A DNA stretch of 64,000 nucleotides from Rhizobium sp. Leaf371 (GCF_001424045.1 NZ_LMQB01000012.1:293637-357636); one strand, 5' to 3'; shown: positions 53,008-63,014, numbered from the stretch's first letter. The notes: generated from the sequence alone by a model not told the origin. Program-made: numbers and translations.

Positions 53008-53892
53008 ATGTTCAAGGGATCCATTCCCGCTCTCGTCACCCCGTTCACGCCGGCGGGAGCCGTGGATGAGGACGCATTCGTCAATCACGTCCAGTGGGTT
53101 ATTTCCGAGGGCAGCCATGGGGTCGTTCCCGTCGGGACGACCGGCGAATCCCCGACGCTGTCGCATGCCGAGCACAAGCGGGTGGTCGAACTCTGCATCG
53201 AGGCCGCCGGCCGCCGTGTGCCCGTCATTGCCGGAGCCGGGTCGAACAACACGCGCGAGGCCATCGAGCTTGCCCAGCATGCGGAGAAGGCCGGGGCCGA
53301 CGGCATCCTCGTCGTGACACCTTATTATAACAAGCCGACGCAGAAGGGCCTCTTTGCTCATTTCTCGGCGATCGCCGAAGCGGTCAAACTGCCGATCGTG
53401 ATCTACAATATTCCCGGCCGCTCGGTCATCGATATGTCGCCGGAGACCATGGGTGCGCTCCGCAAGGCCTATCCGTCGATCGTCGGCGTCAAGGATGCAA
53501 CGGGCAAGATCGAGCGCGTGTCCGAGCAGCGCATCACCTGCGGTGCGGATTTCGTCCAGCTTTCGGGCGAGGACGCGACGGCGCTGGGCTTCAACGCCCA
53601 TGGCGGCGTCGGCTGCATCTCCGTCACCGCCAATGTCGCGCCGCGCCTGAGTGCTGCGTTCCAGGAGGCGACGCTCGCCGGCGATTTTGCGAAGGCGCTC
53701 GACTATCAGGACCAGTTGATGCCGCTGCACAAGGCGATCTTCATGGAGCCTGGCGTGTGCGGCTCGAAGTTCGCGCTGAACCGGCTGCGCGGCATGAGCC
53801 GTCACGTTCGTTCGCCGCTGATGTCGTCGCTCGAGCCGGCAACCGAAAGCGCGATCGAATCGGCGCTCGTTCATGCAGGGCTGTTGAACTGA
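53008..53892 (+). CDS. dapA: 4-hydroxy-tetrahydrodipicolinate synthase DapA
   Basis: A 294-residue aldolase-fold enzyme that condenses pyruvate with aspartate semialdehyde, the first committed step of lysine and diaminopimelate synthesis. Schiff-base Lys162 (VGVKDATG), Tyr133 (IYNIPGRS) and the GTTGESPTL motif are present. ATG 53008 follows CAGGAG and matches the family N-terminus ([13 protein letters not shown]). Its stop overlaps the smpB start (TGATG). Confidence 0.97.
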   Translation: MFKGSIPALVTPFTPAGAVDEDAFVNHVQWVISEGSHGVVPVGTTGESPTLSHAEHKRVVELCIEAAGRRVPVIAGAGSNNTREAIELAQHAEKAGADGILVVTPYYNKPTQKGLFAHFSAIAEAVKLPIVIYNIPGRSVIDMSPETMGALRKAYPSIVGVKDATGKIERVSEQRITCGADFVQLSGEDATALGFNAHGGVGCISVTANVAPRLSAAFQEATLAGDFAKALDYQDQLMPLHKAIFMEPGVCGSKFALNRLRGMSRHVRSPLMSSLEPATESAIESALVHAGLLN

Positions 53893-54368
53893 TGGCCCCG
53901 AAAGGCAGCGAGCGCACCGTTCGCAAGATCGTCGCCGAAAACCGCAAGGCGCGCTACAATTACGAGATCCTCGACACCTATGAGGCGGGCCTCGTGCTGA
54001 CCGGCACCGAGGTCAAGTCGCTGCGCGAGGGGAAGGCCAATATCGCCGAATCCTACGCGACGGACGAGGGCGGCGAGATGTGGCTGATCAATTCCTATCT
54101 GCCGGAATATCTACAGGCCAACCGCTTCAACCACGAGCCGCGCCGGCGCCGCAAGCTTCTTCTGTCGAAGCGCGAGGTCAACCGGCTGCAGGGCGCGGTC
54201 AACCGCGAAGGCATGTCCCTGATCCCGTTGAAGATCTATTTCAACGACCAGGGCCGGGCCAAGCTGGAACTGGCGCTCGGCAAGGGCAAGAAGCTGCACG
54301 ACAAGCGGGAAAGCGAAAAAGAGCGCGACTGGAACCGGCAGAAGAGCCGTCTGCTGAAGGACGGCTGA
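53892..54368 (+). CDS. smpB: SsrA-binding protein SmpB
   Basis: A 158-residue RNA-binding protein that delivers tmRNA to stalled ribosomes. OB-fold motifs [18 protein letters not shown] and the C-terminal basic tail ([17 protein letters not shown]) are typical. Translationally coupled to dapA by TGATG at 53891-53894, an arrangement common in rhizobia. The tmRNA gene itself is not recognisable in this window. Confidence 0.97.
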   Translation: MAPKGSERTVRKIVAENRKARYNYEILDTYEAGLVLTGTEVKSLREGKANIAESYATDEGGEMWLINSYLPEYLQANRFNHEPRRRRKLLLSKREVNRLQGAVNREGMSLIPLKIYFNDQGRAKLELALGKGKKLHDKRESEKERDWNRQKSRLLKDG

Positions 54369-54470
54369 CCTGCCGCGCGCATGGGATCATCCGTTTCGCC
54401 CCGCTCGCGCCGTGCCCTGACGTGAAAGCCAACGTTCGGCGCGCGGGCCAGGCCGATCCGCCTGTCAGAA

Positions 54471-55049
54471 TCAGGTAAGATCGTCCTGATGGACGGGTTC
54501 GACGTTGCGCGACGACCGCTCGGAGGGATCGCGTCCGATTTCGGCCTTGAGACTGAGAAGATCGATGAAATGATCGGATTGGCGACGCAGGTCGTCGGCG
54601 ATCATCGGCGGCTGGGTCGACATGGTGGAAACCACCGAGACCTTGCGGCCCTTGCGCTGCAGAGCCTCGACCAGCGTCGTAAAATCGCCGTCGCCCGAAA
54701 AGATCACGAGATGATCGACCGTTTCCGACTGCTCCATGGCATCGATGGCCAGCTCGATGTCCATGTTGCCCTTGATTTTTCGCCGGCCGAGCGAATCGGT
54801 AAATTCCTTGGCAGGCTTGGTCACGACCTTGTAACCGTTGTAGTCCAGCCAGTCGATCAGCGGCCGGATGGAGGAGTACTCCTGGTCCTCGATCAGCGCC
54901 GTGTAATAATAGGCCCGCAGAAGATAGCCGCGCTTCTGGAATGCTTTCAAAAGCTTACGATAATCGATGTCGAAGCCGAGACTTTTCGACGCCGCGTAGA
55001 GGTTCGCGCCGTCGATAAAGAGAGCAATTTTTTCACGCGGATCGAACAT
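54471..55049 (-). CDS. NYN domain protein (LabA/DUF88-like putative ribonuclease)
   Basis: A 192-residue protein of the PIN-like NYN fold. Acidic metal-binding residues are at IALFIDGANLYAA (Asp14), KGNMDIELAIDAM and IFSGDGDFTTLVEAL; these form a typical nuclease site. Members are putative RNases in RNA turnover. ATG 55049 (MFDPREK) was chosen because GAAGGA lies six bases upstream; a start at 55055 would place the SD directly against the codon. Common next to rpoZ in rhizobia. Confidence 0.88.
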   Translation of the reverse strand: MFDPREKIALFIDGANLYAASKSLGFDIDYRKLLKAFQKRGYLLRAYYYTALIEDQEYSSIRPLIDWLDYNGYKVVTKPAKEFTDSLGRRKIKGNMDIELAIDAMEQSETVDHLVIFSGDGDFTTLVEALQRKGRKVSVVSTMSTQPPMIADDLRRQSDHFIDLLSLKAEIGRDPSERSSRNVEPVHQDDLT

Positions 55050-55549
55050 TGGCATTCCTTCAAACCGGCGAGATTTGCATTTCCTCCGTGTCCGTTTTCG
55101 AACACGAAGCAAGTGCATGCCGGAGCATCATGATCATTGTCCTTATCTCACGACCGATCGAGAGAAAAGTTCGGTAGAGAACAAATGTCGTTCGAGCACA
55201 GTTTTTCGAGGCTCTCTAGTCTCCATTCTCAGGCGCACATCAACATGTTAAACGAACTCTTAAACATGTCGGCAATTGTCTTTCTTTCATACAAACCTAA
55301 AGTTGTTGGTCTGTATCTGCAATTTCGATGATACGCCGGGGAAACAATACTACCGCGCGAACCGTCGCTTTCTCGCGTCACGCATCATGAAAAACTTGAA
55401 TTTTCGGGCCAATGGATGTATCCGGCAACCAATCCGTTCCCGAGAGCCGGAAAGCTGCGCCAGCGCTTGGTCGCTCTCATCGTCAATGACTGCGCAGGCA
55501 GGGCCGCTTTTGGCCGCGTCCGGCGCTTGAAACCATCGAAGGATACGCA
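55050..55549. other. Divergent intergenic region (NYN protein / rpoZ)
   Basis: About 500 bp, AT-rich in the middle, no gene. It includes an inverted repeat ACATGTT (55243-55249) / AACATGT (55263-55269) with 13 bp between arms, a possible operator. GAAGGA precedes rpoZ. Confidence 0.45.
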
Positions 55550-55954
55550 ATGGCCCGCGTTACGGTCGAAGATTGCATCGACAAGGTCGATAACCGTTTT
55601 GAACTCGTGCTGCTTGCCAGTCACCGTGCACGCCTGATCTCCCAGGGCGCGGCGATCACGATCGATCGCGACAACGACAAGAACCCCGTCGTCGCCTTGC
55701 GCGAGATCGCCGACGAGACGCTGTCTCCGGGCGACCTCAAGGAAGACCTGATCCATTCGCTGCAGAAGCATGTCGAGGTCGACGAGCCTGAAGCGGATCC
55801 TGCATCCATCACCGGCGGCAGCGCGTCGAACTTTGCCGACGCCTCGGAAGACGACGACCAGCCGGAAGCCGTGACCTTCGACCGCATGACGGAAGAAGAG
55901 CTTCTCGCCGGCATCGAGGGCCTGGTTCCCCCGGAAAAGAGCGACGACTACTGA
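55550..55954 (+). CDS. rpoZ: RNA polymerase omega subunit
   Basis: A 134-residue alphaproteobacterial omega: [20 protein letters not shown], the family start, then [16 protein letters not shown]. The long acidic C-terminal tail is normal in rhizobia. Omega aids assembly of RNA polymerase and forms part of the ppGpp site in E. coli; the ppGpp synthetase gene rsh follows downstream. A terminator separates the two. Confidence 0.97.
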   Translation: MARVTVEDCIDKVDNRFELVLLASHRARLISQGAAITIDRDNDKNPVVALREIADETLSPGDLKEDLIHSLQKHVEVDEPEADPASITGGSASNFADASEDDDQPEAVTFDRMTEEELLAGIEGLVPPEKSDDY

Positions 55955-55981
55955 TCGTCCCCTTTCGATCGTATCTTTGAG

Positions 55982-56010
55982 AAGCGCCGGCGTTGTCCGG
56001 CGCTTTTTTT
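55982..56010 (+). terminator. Rho-independent terminator after rpoZ
   Basis: AAGCGCCGG and CCGGCGCTT form a 9-bp stem with a CGTTGT loop, followed by seven T. It lies about 30 bp beyond the rpoZ stop. Confidence 0.9.
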
Positions 56011-56220
56011 GTTTTCGGGCAGTCGCCGCAAGAAAGCGCGATGATTTGCAGGAGCATCGATTTCCATGGTGGCAAATCTGCCGTAGCACTGTGTCATATC
56101 GTCAGAATCGTCCGGGTTTCCACCGGACGCGCTTTTCGTTGTCGCCACGTCATGATTTAAATGGAATTCCATTGAAGGAGTGACGCTGCAGATACACAGC
56201 CCCCGCGGAGCCGCACACGC

Positions 56221-58446
56221 ATGATGCGCCAATATGAACTCGTGGAACGGGTTCAGAAATACAAGCCCGACGTCAACGAGGCACTGCTCAACAAGGCGTA
56301 TGTCTACGCCATGCAGAAACATGGCCAGCAGAAGCGTGCCAGCGGCGATCCCTATATTTCGCATCCGCTGGAAGTCGCGGCCATCCTCACGGAAATGCAC
56401 CTCGACGAGGCGACGATCGCGGTCGCGTTGCTGCACGACACCATCGAGGACACGACGGCGACGCGGGCGGAGATCGACGATCTCTTCGGCGAGGATATCG
56501 GCGCGCTGGTCGAGGGCCTGACCAAGATCAAGAAGCTCGATCTCGTCAGCCGCAAGGCCAAGCAGGCGGAAAACCTGCGCAAGCTCCTGCTCGCCATTTC
56601 CGACGATGTGCGCGTTCTCCTCGTCAAGCTGGCGGACCGGCTGCACAATATGCGCACGCTCGACCACATGTCGGCGGAAAAGCGCGCCCGGATCTCCGAG
56701 GAGACGATGGAGATCTACGCGCCGCTCGCCGGACGCATGGGCATGCACGACATGCGCGAAGAGCTGGAGAACCTGTCTTTCCGCCACATCAATCCCGATG
56801 CCTTCGAGACCGTCACGCAGCGGCTCGACGAGCTGTCCGCGCGCAATGAAGGCCTGATCAAGAAGATCGAGGATGAGCTGGGCGACCTGCTCGCGGCCAA
56901 AGGGCTGACGGGCATCAGCGTCAAGGGTCGTCAGAAGAAGCCCTATTCCGTCTTTCGCAAGATGCAGTCGAAGTCGCTCTCCTTCGAACAGCTCTCGGAT
57001 GTCTGGGGCTTCCGGGTGATCGTCGAGGACATCCCGGCCTGCTACCGCGCGCTCGGCATCGTCCACACCCGTTGGCGCGTCGTTCCCGGCCGGTTCAAGG
57101 ATTACATTTCGACGCCGAAGCAGAACGACTACCAGTCGATCCACACCACCATCGTCGGCCCGTCGCGCCAGCGCATCGAACTGCAGATCCGCACGCGGCG
57201 CATGCACGAGATCGCGGAATACGGCATTGCCGCGCATACGCTCTACAAGGACGGGGCCGAGGCCCAGGGCGACGTCAAGCTGTCCCCGACCTCCAATGCC
57301 TATTCCTGGCTCCGCCGCACGATCGAGGCGCTGGCGGAAGGCGACAATCCGGAGGAGTTCCTGGAGCATACCAAGCTCGAGCTGTTCCAGGATCAGGTCT
57401 TCTGTTTCACGCCCAAAGGGCAGCTGATCGCCCTGCCGCGGGGTGCCACCCCCATCGATTTCGCCTATGCGGTCCACACCAATATCGGCGACACCTGTGT
57501 GGGGGCGAAGATCAACGGCCGCATCATGCCGCTGGTCACACGACTGGCCAATGGCGACGAGGTCGAGATCGTCCGGTCGGGCATCCAGGTTCCGCCGGCC
57601 GCCTGGGAGGAAATCGTCGTCACCGGCAAGGCCCGCGCCGCCATCCGCCGCGCGACCAAGGCCGCCATCCGCAAGCAGTATTCCGGGCTCGGCTTCCGCA
57701 TTCTGGAGCGCACCTTCGAGCGCGCCGGCAAGCCCTTCTCGCGCGAGGCGATGAAGCCGATCCTGCATCGCCTCGGCCAGAAGGAGGTCGAGGATGCCAT
57801 CGCCGCCGTCGGACGCGGCGAGCTGTCCTCGCTCGACGTGTTGCGCGCCATGCATCCCGACCATCAGGACGAGCGGGTGACGCCGAAGCCCTCGACCGAC
57901 GACGGTTGGTTCGCCATGCGCTCGGCGGCCGGCATGGCCTTCAAGATCCCGGGTCATTCCAAGGACAGTGCGACGGCCATCGACGCCGGCGGGCCGGAAG
58001 ACCTGCCGATCCGCGGTCTGTCGGGCAACGCCTTCGTTCATTTCAGCGCATCCGGCGCCGTGCCGGGCGACCGCATCGTCGGCATCATGGAGAAGGACAA
58101 GGGGATCACCATCTACCCGATCCAGTCGCCAAGCCTGCAGCAGTTCGATGACGAGTCGGAACGCTGGATCGATGTGCGCTGGGATCTCGACCAGGCCAAC
58201 AACACCCGCTTCATGGTGCGCGTGCAGGTCAACGCGCTGAACGAGCCAGGAACGCTCGCCGATATCGCGCAATCCCTGGCAACCGGCGACATCAATATCC
58301 GTGCGATCACCATGGGTCCGATCGCGGCCGATTTCAGCGAACTGCTGATCGATATCGAGGTCTGGGATCTGCGTCAGCTGAACCATATGCTGACGCAGCT
58401 GAAGGAACTGCCGGTCGTCTCCACGGTGAAGCGGGTTTTCCTCTAG
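56221..58446 (+). CDS. rsh: Bifunctional (p)ppGpp synthetase/hydrolase (Rsh, RelA/SpoT family)
   Basis: A 741-residue stringent-response enzyme. HD hydrolase domain (about 25-180; YISHPLEVAAIL, VALLHDTIEDT), synthetase domain (about 230-345; FRVIVEDIPACYRALGIVH, DYISTPKQNDYQSIHTT), TGS domain (about 395-455; FTPKGQLIALPRGATPIDFAY) and C-terminal ACT domain (about 665-740). Intact HD residues and synthetase motifs indicate both activities, as in the single Rsh of rhizobia. Start MMRQYELVERVQ at 56221 fits the family; the ribosome binding site is weak. Confidence 0.96.
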   Translation: MMRQYELVERVQKYKPDVNEALLNKAYVYAMQKHGQQKRASGDPYISHPLEVAAILTEMHLDEATIAVALLHDTIEDTTATRAEIDDLFGEDIGALVEGLTKIKKLDLVSRKAKQAENLRKLLLAISDDVRVLLVKLADRLHNMRTLDHMSAEKRARISEETMEIYAPLAGRMGMHDMREELENLSFRHINPDAFETVTQRLDELSARNEGLIKKIEDELGDLLAAKGLTGISVKGRQKKPYSVFRKMQSKSLSFEQLSDVWGFRVIVEDIPACYRALGIVHTRWRVVPGRFKDYISTPKQNDYQSIHTTIVGPSRQRIELQIRTRRMHEIAEYGIAAHTLYKDGAEAQGDVKLSPTSNAYSWLRRTIEALAEGDNPEEFLEHTKLELFQDQVFCFTPKGQLIALPRGATPIDFAYAVHTNIGDTCVGAKINGRIMPLVTRLANGDEVEIVRSGIQVPPAAWEEIVVTGKARAAIRRATKAAIRKQYSGLGFRILERTFERAGKPFSREAMKPILHRLGQKEVEDAIAAVGRGELSSLDVLRAMHPDHQDERVTPKPSTDDGWFAMRSAAGMAFKIPGHSKDSATAIDAGGPEDLPIRGLSGNAFVHFSASGAVPGDRIVGIMEKDKGITIYPIQSPSLQQFDDESERWIDVRWDLDQANNTRFMVRVQVNALNEPGTLADIAQSLATGDINIRAITMGPIAADFSELLIDIEVWDLRQLNHMLTQLKELPVVSTVKRVFL

Positions 58447-58562
58447 ACTGTCCTGCCTGCGGGATAGGCTGCGGGCGGCAGCGATATGCGCGCTCCGCAT
58501 GGCTGCCCGCCGAACCCAACGCTGGTGAAACGGTCTTCAGACCCTTATGTTCTGCCTCGGGA

Positions 58563-58584
58563 GGTAAACGAAGAAAGGTTTACC
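58563..58584 (+). promoter_or_regulatory. Leader hairpin holding the ribosome binding site of the DUF3563-like gene
   Basis: GGTAAAC (58563-58569) and GTTTACC (58578-58584) pair perfectly around GAAGAAAG, ending two bases before the ATG. The AAGAAAGG Shine-Dalgarno lies mainly in the loop and its last G in the stem, so the fold could tune translation. Confidence 0.4.
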
Positions 58585-58586
58585 AA

Positions 58587-58739
58587 ATGTTCAAGCAGAT
58601 CAAGAAGCTCTCCGGCGCCCTGCGCCCTCTGTCGGCAGCCGAACGCGAACTGAGCTACCTCAATGGCTCGTCCGATCGCATCGACCTCGAATATCGCCAG
58701 CGTCAGATCGACCGCGGCCTCTTCCGCAGCGGCTTCTGA
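58587..58739 (+). CDS. DUF3563-like small protein (50 aa)
   Basis: Short gene giving MFKQIKKLSGALRPLSAAER, then ELSYLNGSSDRIDLEYRQRQ and ending Ser-Gly-Phe. The order basic helix, Glu-Leu-Ser-Tyr-Leu, Ser-Asp-Arg-Ile-Asp-Leu-Glu-Tyr-Arg resembles the DUF3563 family (small cytoplasmic proteins with a Tyr-Leu and Asp-Leu-Glu-X-Arg core), which is frequent in rhizobia. AAGAAAGG precedes the ATG. Function unknown; a hairpin (AGCCCTGC / GCAGGGCT, 58771-58793) follows it. Confidence 0.65.
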   Translation: MFKQIKKLSGALRPLSAAERELSYLNGSSDRIDLEYRQRQIDRGLFRSGF

Positions 58740-59274
58740 GCGAGCCACGTTCGAGCGGATTGAAAATCAAAGCCCTGCGTTTGATGCAGGGCTGGTGTGC
58801 GCAACGACTTTGGCCTGCGCAACCGTTAACAGTGACTTTGACCCTCCTGTCGGAGCGGGCCATGATGGCCCACGGCCGGAAGTGTTCGTCGCATATCTGC
58901 CCATGACGGGCCGATATCGGCGGGCAGGCGGGGTCGTCGCGGCCTGCGCCCCACGGCCGCCGCGCTCTCCGTGCTCTCCGTGCACCACCCGGGCCGTCTT
59001 TCGGTCCTCGACCCCGCGCGAAATGCGCCTTTGACAGACACGGCCCTTGAGAGGGGCATGGCAGAACCGGATCGACCGTCGCATCCTACCTCCCGCGCGA
59101 CCGTCAAGCGAGACTGCCGAGACGACGTGTTGGTGGGAACCGGCAATCGAAATCCGAACCCTGTCTGAGGGTAGGGCGGTCCTACCCGCGAAATGATGCC
59201 GTGGCGCGGTCTTTGCGCCGGATTGCATCAGATTGCCATTGTACGGCCACATGGCCGTCGTCTATCACGGCACC
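58740..59274. other. Intergenic region before the DUF2062 gene
   Basis: About 535 bp. Contains the hairpin at 58771-58793 (8-bp stem, no T-run on the plus strand) and otherwise GC-rich sequence without a supportable gene. Confidence 0.4.
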
Positions 59275-59835
59275 ATGATTTTCAGACGTCGTCAGCCCGC
59301 ATCTCTTTCGGCCCGGCTCCGCGAGCTCGTATGGCCGCGCAAGGGGTTTACGCGCGGGCTGCGGTATCTTGCATTGCGCGTTCTTCGCCTGTCATCCTCG
59401 CCGCACTCCATCGCCGTCGGCGTTGCCGCGGGTGCAGCGTCCTCCGCGACGCCTTTCGTCGGTCTCCACATTCTCATCGCGGTTGCCGCCGCCTATCTCT
59501 TTTCCGGCAATATGATTGCGGCCGGCATCGCGACCGCGCTCGCCAATCCGCTGACCATTCCCGTCATTCTCGCGACCAGCTACGAGATCGGCACATCCAT
59601 TCTCGGAGCCGGCGGCCAGGCGCCGCTGGGCGGCGAGGACATGCTGCACAAGCTGACGCATCTGCAGCTTTCGGAACTCTGGGGTCCCGTGCTGAAGCCG
59701 CTTCTGGTCGGCAGCCTGCCGCTGGTCGTCGGCAGCGCCGTGGTGTTCTACATCGGCGCCTATGCCGCCGCGCGGCTGTTCCAGTCTCGGCGCGTGTCGC
59801 GTCTCGCCGACAGACTGAAAGAGTCGCAGGCGTAA
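59275..59835 (+). CDS. DUF2062 family membrane protein
   Basis: A 186-residue protein with a basic N-terminus (MIFRRRQPASLSARLREL, then VWPRKGF) and three hydrophobic segments. DUF2062 motifs: SPHSIAVGVAAGAASSATPFVGLHI, FSGNMIAAGIATALANPLT. The ATG at 59275 fits this N-terminus; upstream in-frame starts (TTG 59233, ATG 59251) are possible. It precedes acpS by 30 bp on the same strand, so probably co-transcribed. Function not established. Confidence 0.85.
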   Translation: MIFRRRQPASLSARLRELVWPRKGFTRGLRYLALRVLRLSSSPHSIAVGVAAGAASSATPFVGLHILIAVAAAYLFSGNMIAAGIATALANPLTIPVILATSYEIGTSILGAGGQAPLGGEDMLHKLTHLQLSELWGPVLKPLLVGSLPLVVGSAVVFYIGAYAAARLFQSRRVSRLADRLKESQA

Positions 59836-59865
59836 ACCTCAACCTATCGAACTCATCAGGTTTCC

Positions 59866-60285
59866 ATGATCATCGGCCTCGGCAGCGACCTCATCGACAT
59901 CCGGCGTATCGACAATTCGCTGACCCGTTTCGGCGAGCGTTTCATTCAGCGCTGCTTCACCGATGTGGAGATCGCCAAGTCCGAGGGGCGCAAGAACCGG
60001 TCGGCCTCTTATGCCAAGCGCTTCGCGGCCAAGGAGGCCTGTTCCAAGGCCTTGGGAACCGGGATCGGGCAGGGGGTTCTTTGGAAGGACATGGGCGTCG
60101 TCAACCTGCCGGGCGGCAAGCCGACCATGGTGCTGACCGGCGGGGCCGCGCTGCGCCTGGCCAGCATGCTGCCGCAGGGCCACCGCGCCGTGATCCATCT
60201 GACGATCACCGATGATGACCCGCTGGCGCAGGCCTTCGTCATAATAGAAGCGCTGCCCGTTGCTCCGGAAGACGTTAGCAGCTAG
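59866..60285 (+). CDS. acpS: Holo-[acyl-carrier-protein] synthase AcpS
   Basis: A 139-residue enzyme that transfers 4'-phosphopantetheine from CoA to acyl carrier protein. Mg-binding [12 protein letters not shown] at residues 4-15 and [16 protein letters not shown] near 52-67 are diagnostic. Part of the acpS-lepB-rnc-era block conserved in rhizobia. Confidence 0.97.
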   Translation: MIIGLGSDLIDIRRIDNSLTRFGERFIQRCFTDVEIAKSEGRKNRSASYAKRFAAKEACSKALGTGIGQGVLWKDMGVVNLPGGKPTMVLTGGAALRLASMLPQGHRAVIHLTITDDDPLAQAFVIIEALPVAPEDVSS

Positions 60286-60451
60286 AGGAATGCGCAGTCG
60301 AGGTCCGGCTGCGCATGACGCTGCGCGCTTTCGCGTGGGCGCCTGAGCCAGATGGCGCAAGCTTGGCGGCACGCGCTTGACGGACCCCTGCAGACCAACG
60401 GCATTCGGACGACAACAGGCGCCGGTCAGCGGCAAACAAGGATGGACGGGC

Positions 60452-61195
60452 GTGGAAGAAAAAATCGCAAAGAAGGACAGCGGCCTCTGGGAGAATGTGA
60501 AGGTCATCATCCAGGCCCTGCTTCTGGCCCTGGTGATCCGCACCGTGCTCTTCCAGCCCTTCACCATCCCCTCCGGCTCGATGATGCCGACGCTGCTCGT
60601 GGGCGACTACATCTTCGTCAACAAGTTCGCCTACGGCTATTCGAAATACTCGCTGCCGCGCTCGCCCGACCTGTTCAGCGGTCGCATTTTCGGCAGTGAC
60701 CCGAAGCGCGGCGACATCGCCGTCTTCCGTTTCCCGCCTAATCCCGAGATCGACTACATCAAGCGCGTCATCGGCCTGCCCGGCGACCGGGTGCAGGTGC
60801 GCAACTCCATTCTCTACGTCAACGACACGGAAGTCGCCCGCTCGCCCGCCGGCGTCTTCCGGGCCGATGACCAGTACGACACCGGCGCCGACGTGCCGGT
60901 CTACCGGGAAACGCTCGACAACGGTGTCAGCTTCAACACGCTGGACCAGTTCCCCGATACGCGAGGCGACAACACGCGCGAGTTCGTGGTGCCCGAGGGT
61001 CACTACTTCATGATGGGCGACAACCGCGACAATTCCGCCGACAGCCGCTTCGACGTCGGCTACGTGCCCGCGGAAAATCTCGTGGGCCGCGCCAGCCTCA
61101 TCTTCTTCTCGCTCGGTCACGACACGTCCTTCCTGGAAATCTGGAAGTGGCCGGCAAACCTGCGCTACGACCGACTGTTCAAGGTCCTGAAGTAA
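60452..61195 (+). CDS. lepB: Signal peptidase I LepB
   Basis: A 247-residue membrane protease that removes signal peptides. One N-terminal helix (about 15-36; VIIQALLLALVIRTVLF) precedes the catalytic Ser43 (IPSGSMMPTL) and Lys104 (YIKRVIGLPGD); box E GDNRDNSADSR is complete. The GTG at 60452 was preferred since the protein then begins as in other rhizobial LepB; a TTG at 60377 would add 25 unrelated residues. Its stop overlaps the rnc start (TAATG). Confidence 0.95.
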   Translation: MEEKIAKKDSGLWENVKVIIQALLLALVIRTVLFQPFTIPSGSMMPTLLVGDYIFVNKFAYGYSKYSLPRSPDLFSGRIFGSDPKRGDIAVFRFPPNPEIDYIKRVIGLPGDRVQVRNSILYVNDTEVARSPAGVFRADDQYDTGADVPVYRETLDNGVSFNTLDQFPDTRGDNTREFVVPEGHYFMMGDNRDNSADSRFDVGYVPAENLVGRASLIFFSLGHDTSFLEIWKWPANLRYDRLFKVLK

Positions 61196-61905
61196 TGAAG
61201 CCGCGCGATCTCGGGCCGCAGGAGCGCGAACGCCTGGAGGAAACGCTCGGCTACGTCTTTATTGACAAGGTCAGGCTCGACCGCGCGCTGACGCATTCGA
61301 GCGCGCGCAATTCCGGCGGCTCGGATTATGAGCGGCTGGAATTCCTCGGCGATCGGGTCCTCGGTCTCTGCGTCGCGGAGCTTCTGTTCCAGACCTTCAA
61401 GACCGCGAACGAAGGCGAATTGTCGGTACGGCTGAATCAGCTCGTCAGTGCCGAAAGCTGTGCCGCCATCTCCGACGAGATCGAGCTTCATCGCTTCATC
61501 CGCGCCGGGGCCGACGTCCAGAAACTGTCCGGCAAGCATGTGCTGAACATCCGCGCCGATGTGGTCGAGGCCCTGATCGCCGCGATCTATCTCGATGGCG
61601 GGCTGGAAGCCGCGCGGGGCTTCGTGCTCAAGCACTGGAAGGCACGCGCGACGCGCGCCGATGGCGCCCGCAGGGACGCCAAGACCGAGTTGCAGGAATG
61701 GTCGCATGCGAAATTCGGCGTCGCGCCGCAATATCGCGTGGACGATCGTTCCGGTCCCGATCACGATCCGCGCTTCACGGTGACGGTGATCATCCCCGGC
61801 GTTGCGCCCGAAACCGGCATCGACCGCTCGAAGCGCGCTGCCGAACAGACGGCCGCGACCCGCATTCTGGAGCGGGAACGGGTCTGGGCCGCTCCCAACA
61901 CGTGA
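61195..61905 (+). CDS. rnc: Ribonuclease III
   Basis: A 236-residue double-strand RNA endonuclease that processes rRNA and mRNA. Signature ERLEFLGDRVLGL near residues 43-55, second acidic site ADVVEALIAAIYLDGG, and a C-terminal dsRNA-binding domain (about 160-232; AKTELQEWSHAKFG, SKRAAEQTAATRIL). Coupled to lepB by TAATG. Confidence 0.97.
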   Translation: MKPRDLGPQERERLEETLGYVFIDKVRLDRALTHSSARNSGGSDYERLEFLGDRVLGLCVAELLFQTFKTANEGELSVRLNQLVSAESCAAISDEIELHRFIRAGADVQKLSGKHVLNIRADVVEALIAAIYLDGGLEAARGFVLKHWKARATRADGARRDAKTELQEWSHAKFGVAPQYRVDDRSGPDHDPRFTVTVIIPGVAPETGIDRSKRAAEQTAATRILERERVWAAPNT

Positions 61906-62033
61906 TCATGGGCACCCGACGATAGGCGCCTGATCCCGCGCAGAACGAACCTTTTCCAAACCTCTGGTCGCGGAAGCGATTGCGGTTCATACTCACGCCG
62001 ACAGACATGCCGGCCCTCAACGAATTGACGGAT

Positions 62034-63014
62034 ATGATGACCGAAGATCACACGGATCCTGCCGAAACGGCGCAGGACGCAACAGTCGACACCGATGGCG
62101 CAACGGATGCTCAGGACAGCGGACCGACGCATTCCGGTTTCGTCGCCATGATCGGCGCCACGAATGCCGGAAAGTCGACGCTGGTCAACCGGCTCGTCGG
62201 GGCCAAGGTGTCGATCGTCAGCCACAAGGTGCAGACGACGCGCGCCATCGTGCGCGGCATCGCCATCCACGATCGCGCGCAGATCGTGTTCATGGATACG
62301 CCCGGCATCTTCAAGCCGCGCCGCCGCCTCGATCGCGCTATGGTCACCACGGCATGGGGCGGTGCCAAGGACGCGGATTTCATCATGCTGCTGGTCGATA
62401 GCGAACGCGGCCTGAAGGGCGATGCGCAGATGATTCTGGAGGGATTGAAGGAGGTCCACCAGCCGAAGATCCTGGTCTTGAACAAGATCGACCAGGTGTC
62501 CCGCGACGTGTTGCTGCAGCTGGCCGCCGCCGCTAACGAGGTCGTGTCCTTCGAGCGGACCTTCATGATCTCGGCGCTGACCGGATCCGGCTGCGAGGAT
62601 GTCATGGACTATCTGGCGACAACCCTGCCGGAAGGTCCCTGGTACTATCCGGAAGACCAGATTTCCGACCTGCCGATGCGCCAGCTCGCCGCCGAGATCA
62701 CCCGCGAAAAGCTGTTTCTGCGCCTGCATCAGGAGCTCCCCTATTCCTCGCATGTGGAAACGGAGGGCTGGGAGGAAAAGAAGGACGGTTCGGTGCGGAT
62801 CGAGCAGGTCATCTATGTCGAGCGCGAGAGCCAGAAGAAGATCGCCCTCGGCAAGAATGGCGACGCGATCAAGGCGATATCCATGGCCGCCCGCAAGGAA
62901 ATCTCCCAGATTCTCGAACAGCCCGTCCACCTCTTCCTCTTCGTGAAGGTGCGGGAAAACTGGGGCGACGACCCCGAGCGCTTCCGCGAGATGGGCCTCG
63001 AATTCCCCCGCTGA
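62034..63014 (+). CDS. era: GTPase Era
   Basis: A 326-residue essential GTPase in 16S rRNA maturation and 30S assembly. G1 GATNAGKST, G2/G3 through MDTPGIF, G4 NKID, and a C-terminal KH domain (RIEQVIYVERESQKKIALGKNG) are intact. The acidic N-terminal extension (MMTEDHTDPAETAQ) is variable in the family; ATG at 62034 or 62037 is likelier than upstream frames. Last of the acpS-lepB-rnc-era block, although 130 bp separate it from rnc. Confidence 0.95.
   Translation: MMTEDHTDPAETAQDATVDTDGATDAQDSGPTHSGFVAMIGATNAGKSTLVNRLVGAKVSIVSHKVQTTRAIVRGIAIHDRAQIVFMDTPGIFKPRRRLDRAMVTTAWGGAKDADFIMLLVDSERGLKGDAQMILEGLKEVHQPKILVLNKIDQVSRDVLLQLAAAANEVVSFERTFMISALTGSGCEDVMDYLATTLPEGPWYYPEDQISDLPMRQLAAEITREKLFLRLHQELPYSSHVETEGWEEKKDGSVRIEQVIYVERESQKKIALGKNGDAIKAISMAARKEISQILEQPVHLFLFVKVRENWGDDPERFREMGLEFPR

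Noticed and set aside
53892-54471. tmRNA gene near smpB
   Set aside because: No tRNA-like Ala acceptor or tag-coding sequence is recognisable in the short gap after smpB.
55948-58500. Minus-strand open frame of 850 codons opposite rsh
   Set aside because: Shadow of the (p)ppGpp synthetase gene, which carries complete HD, synthetase, TGS and ACT domains.
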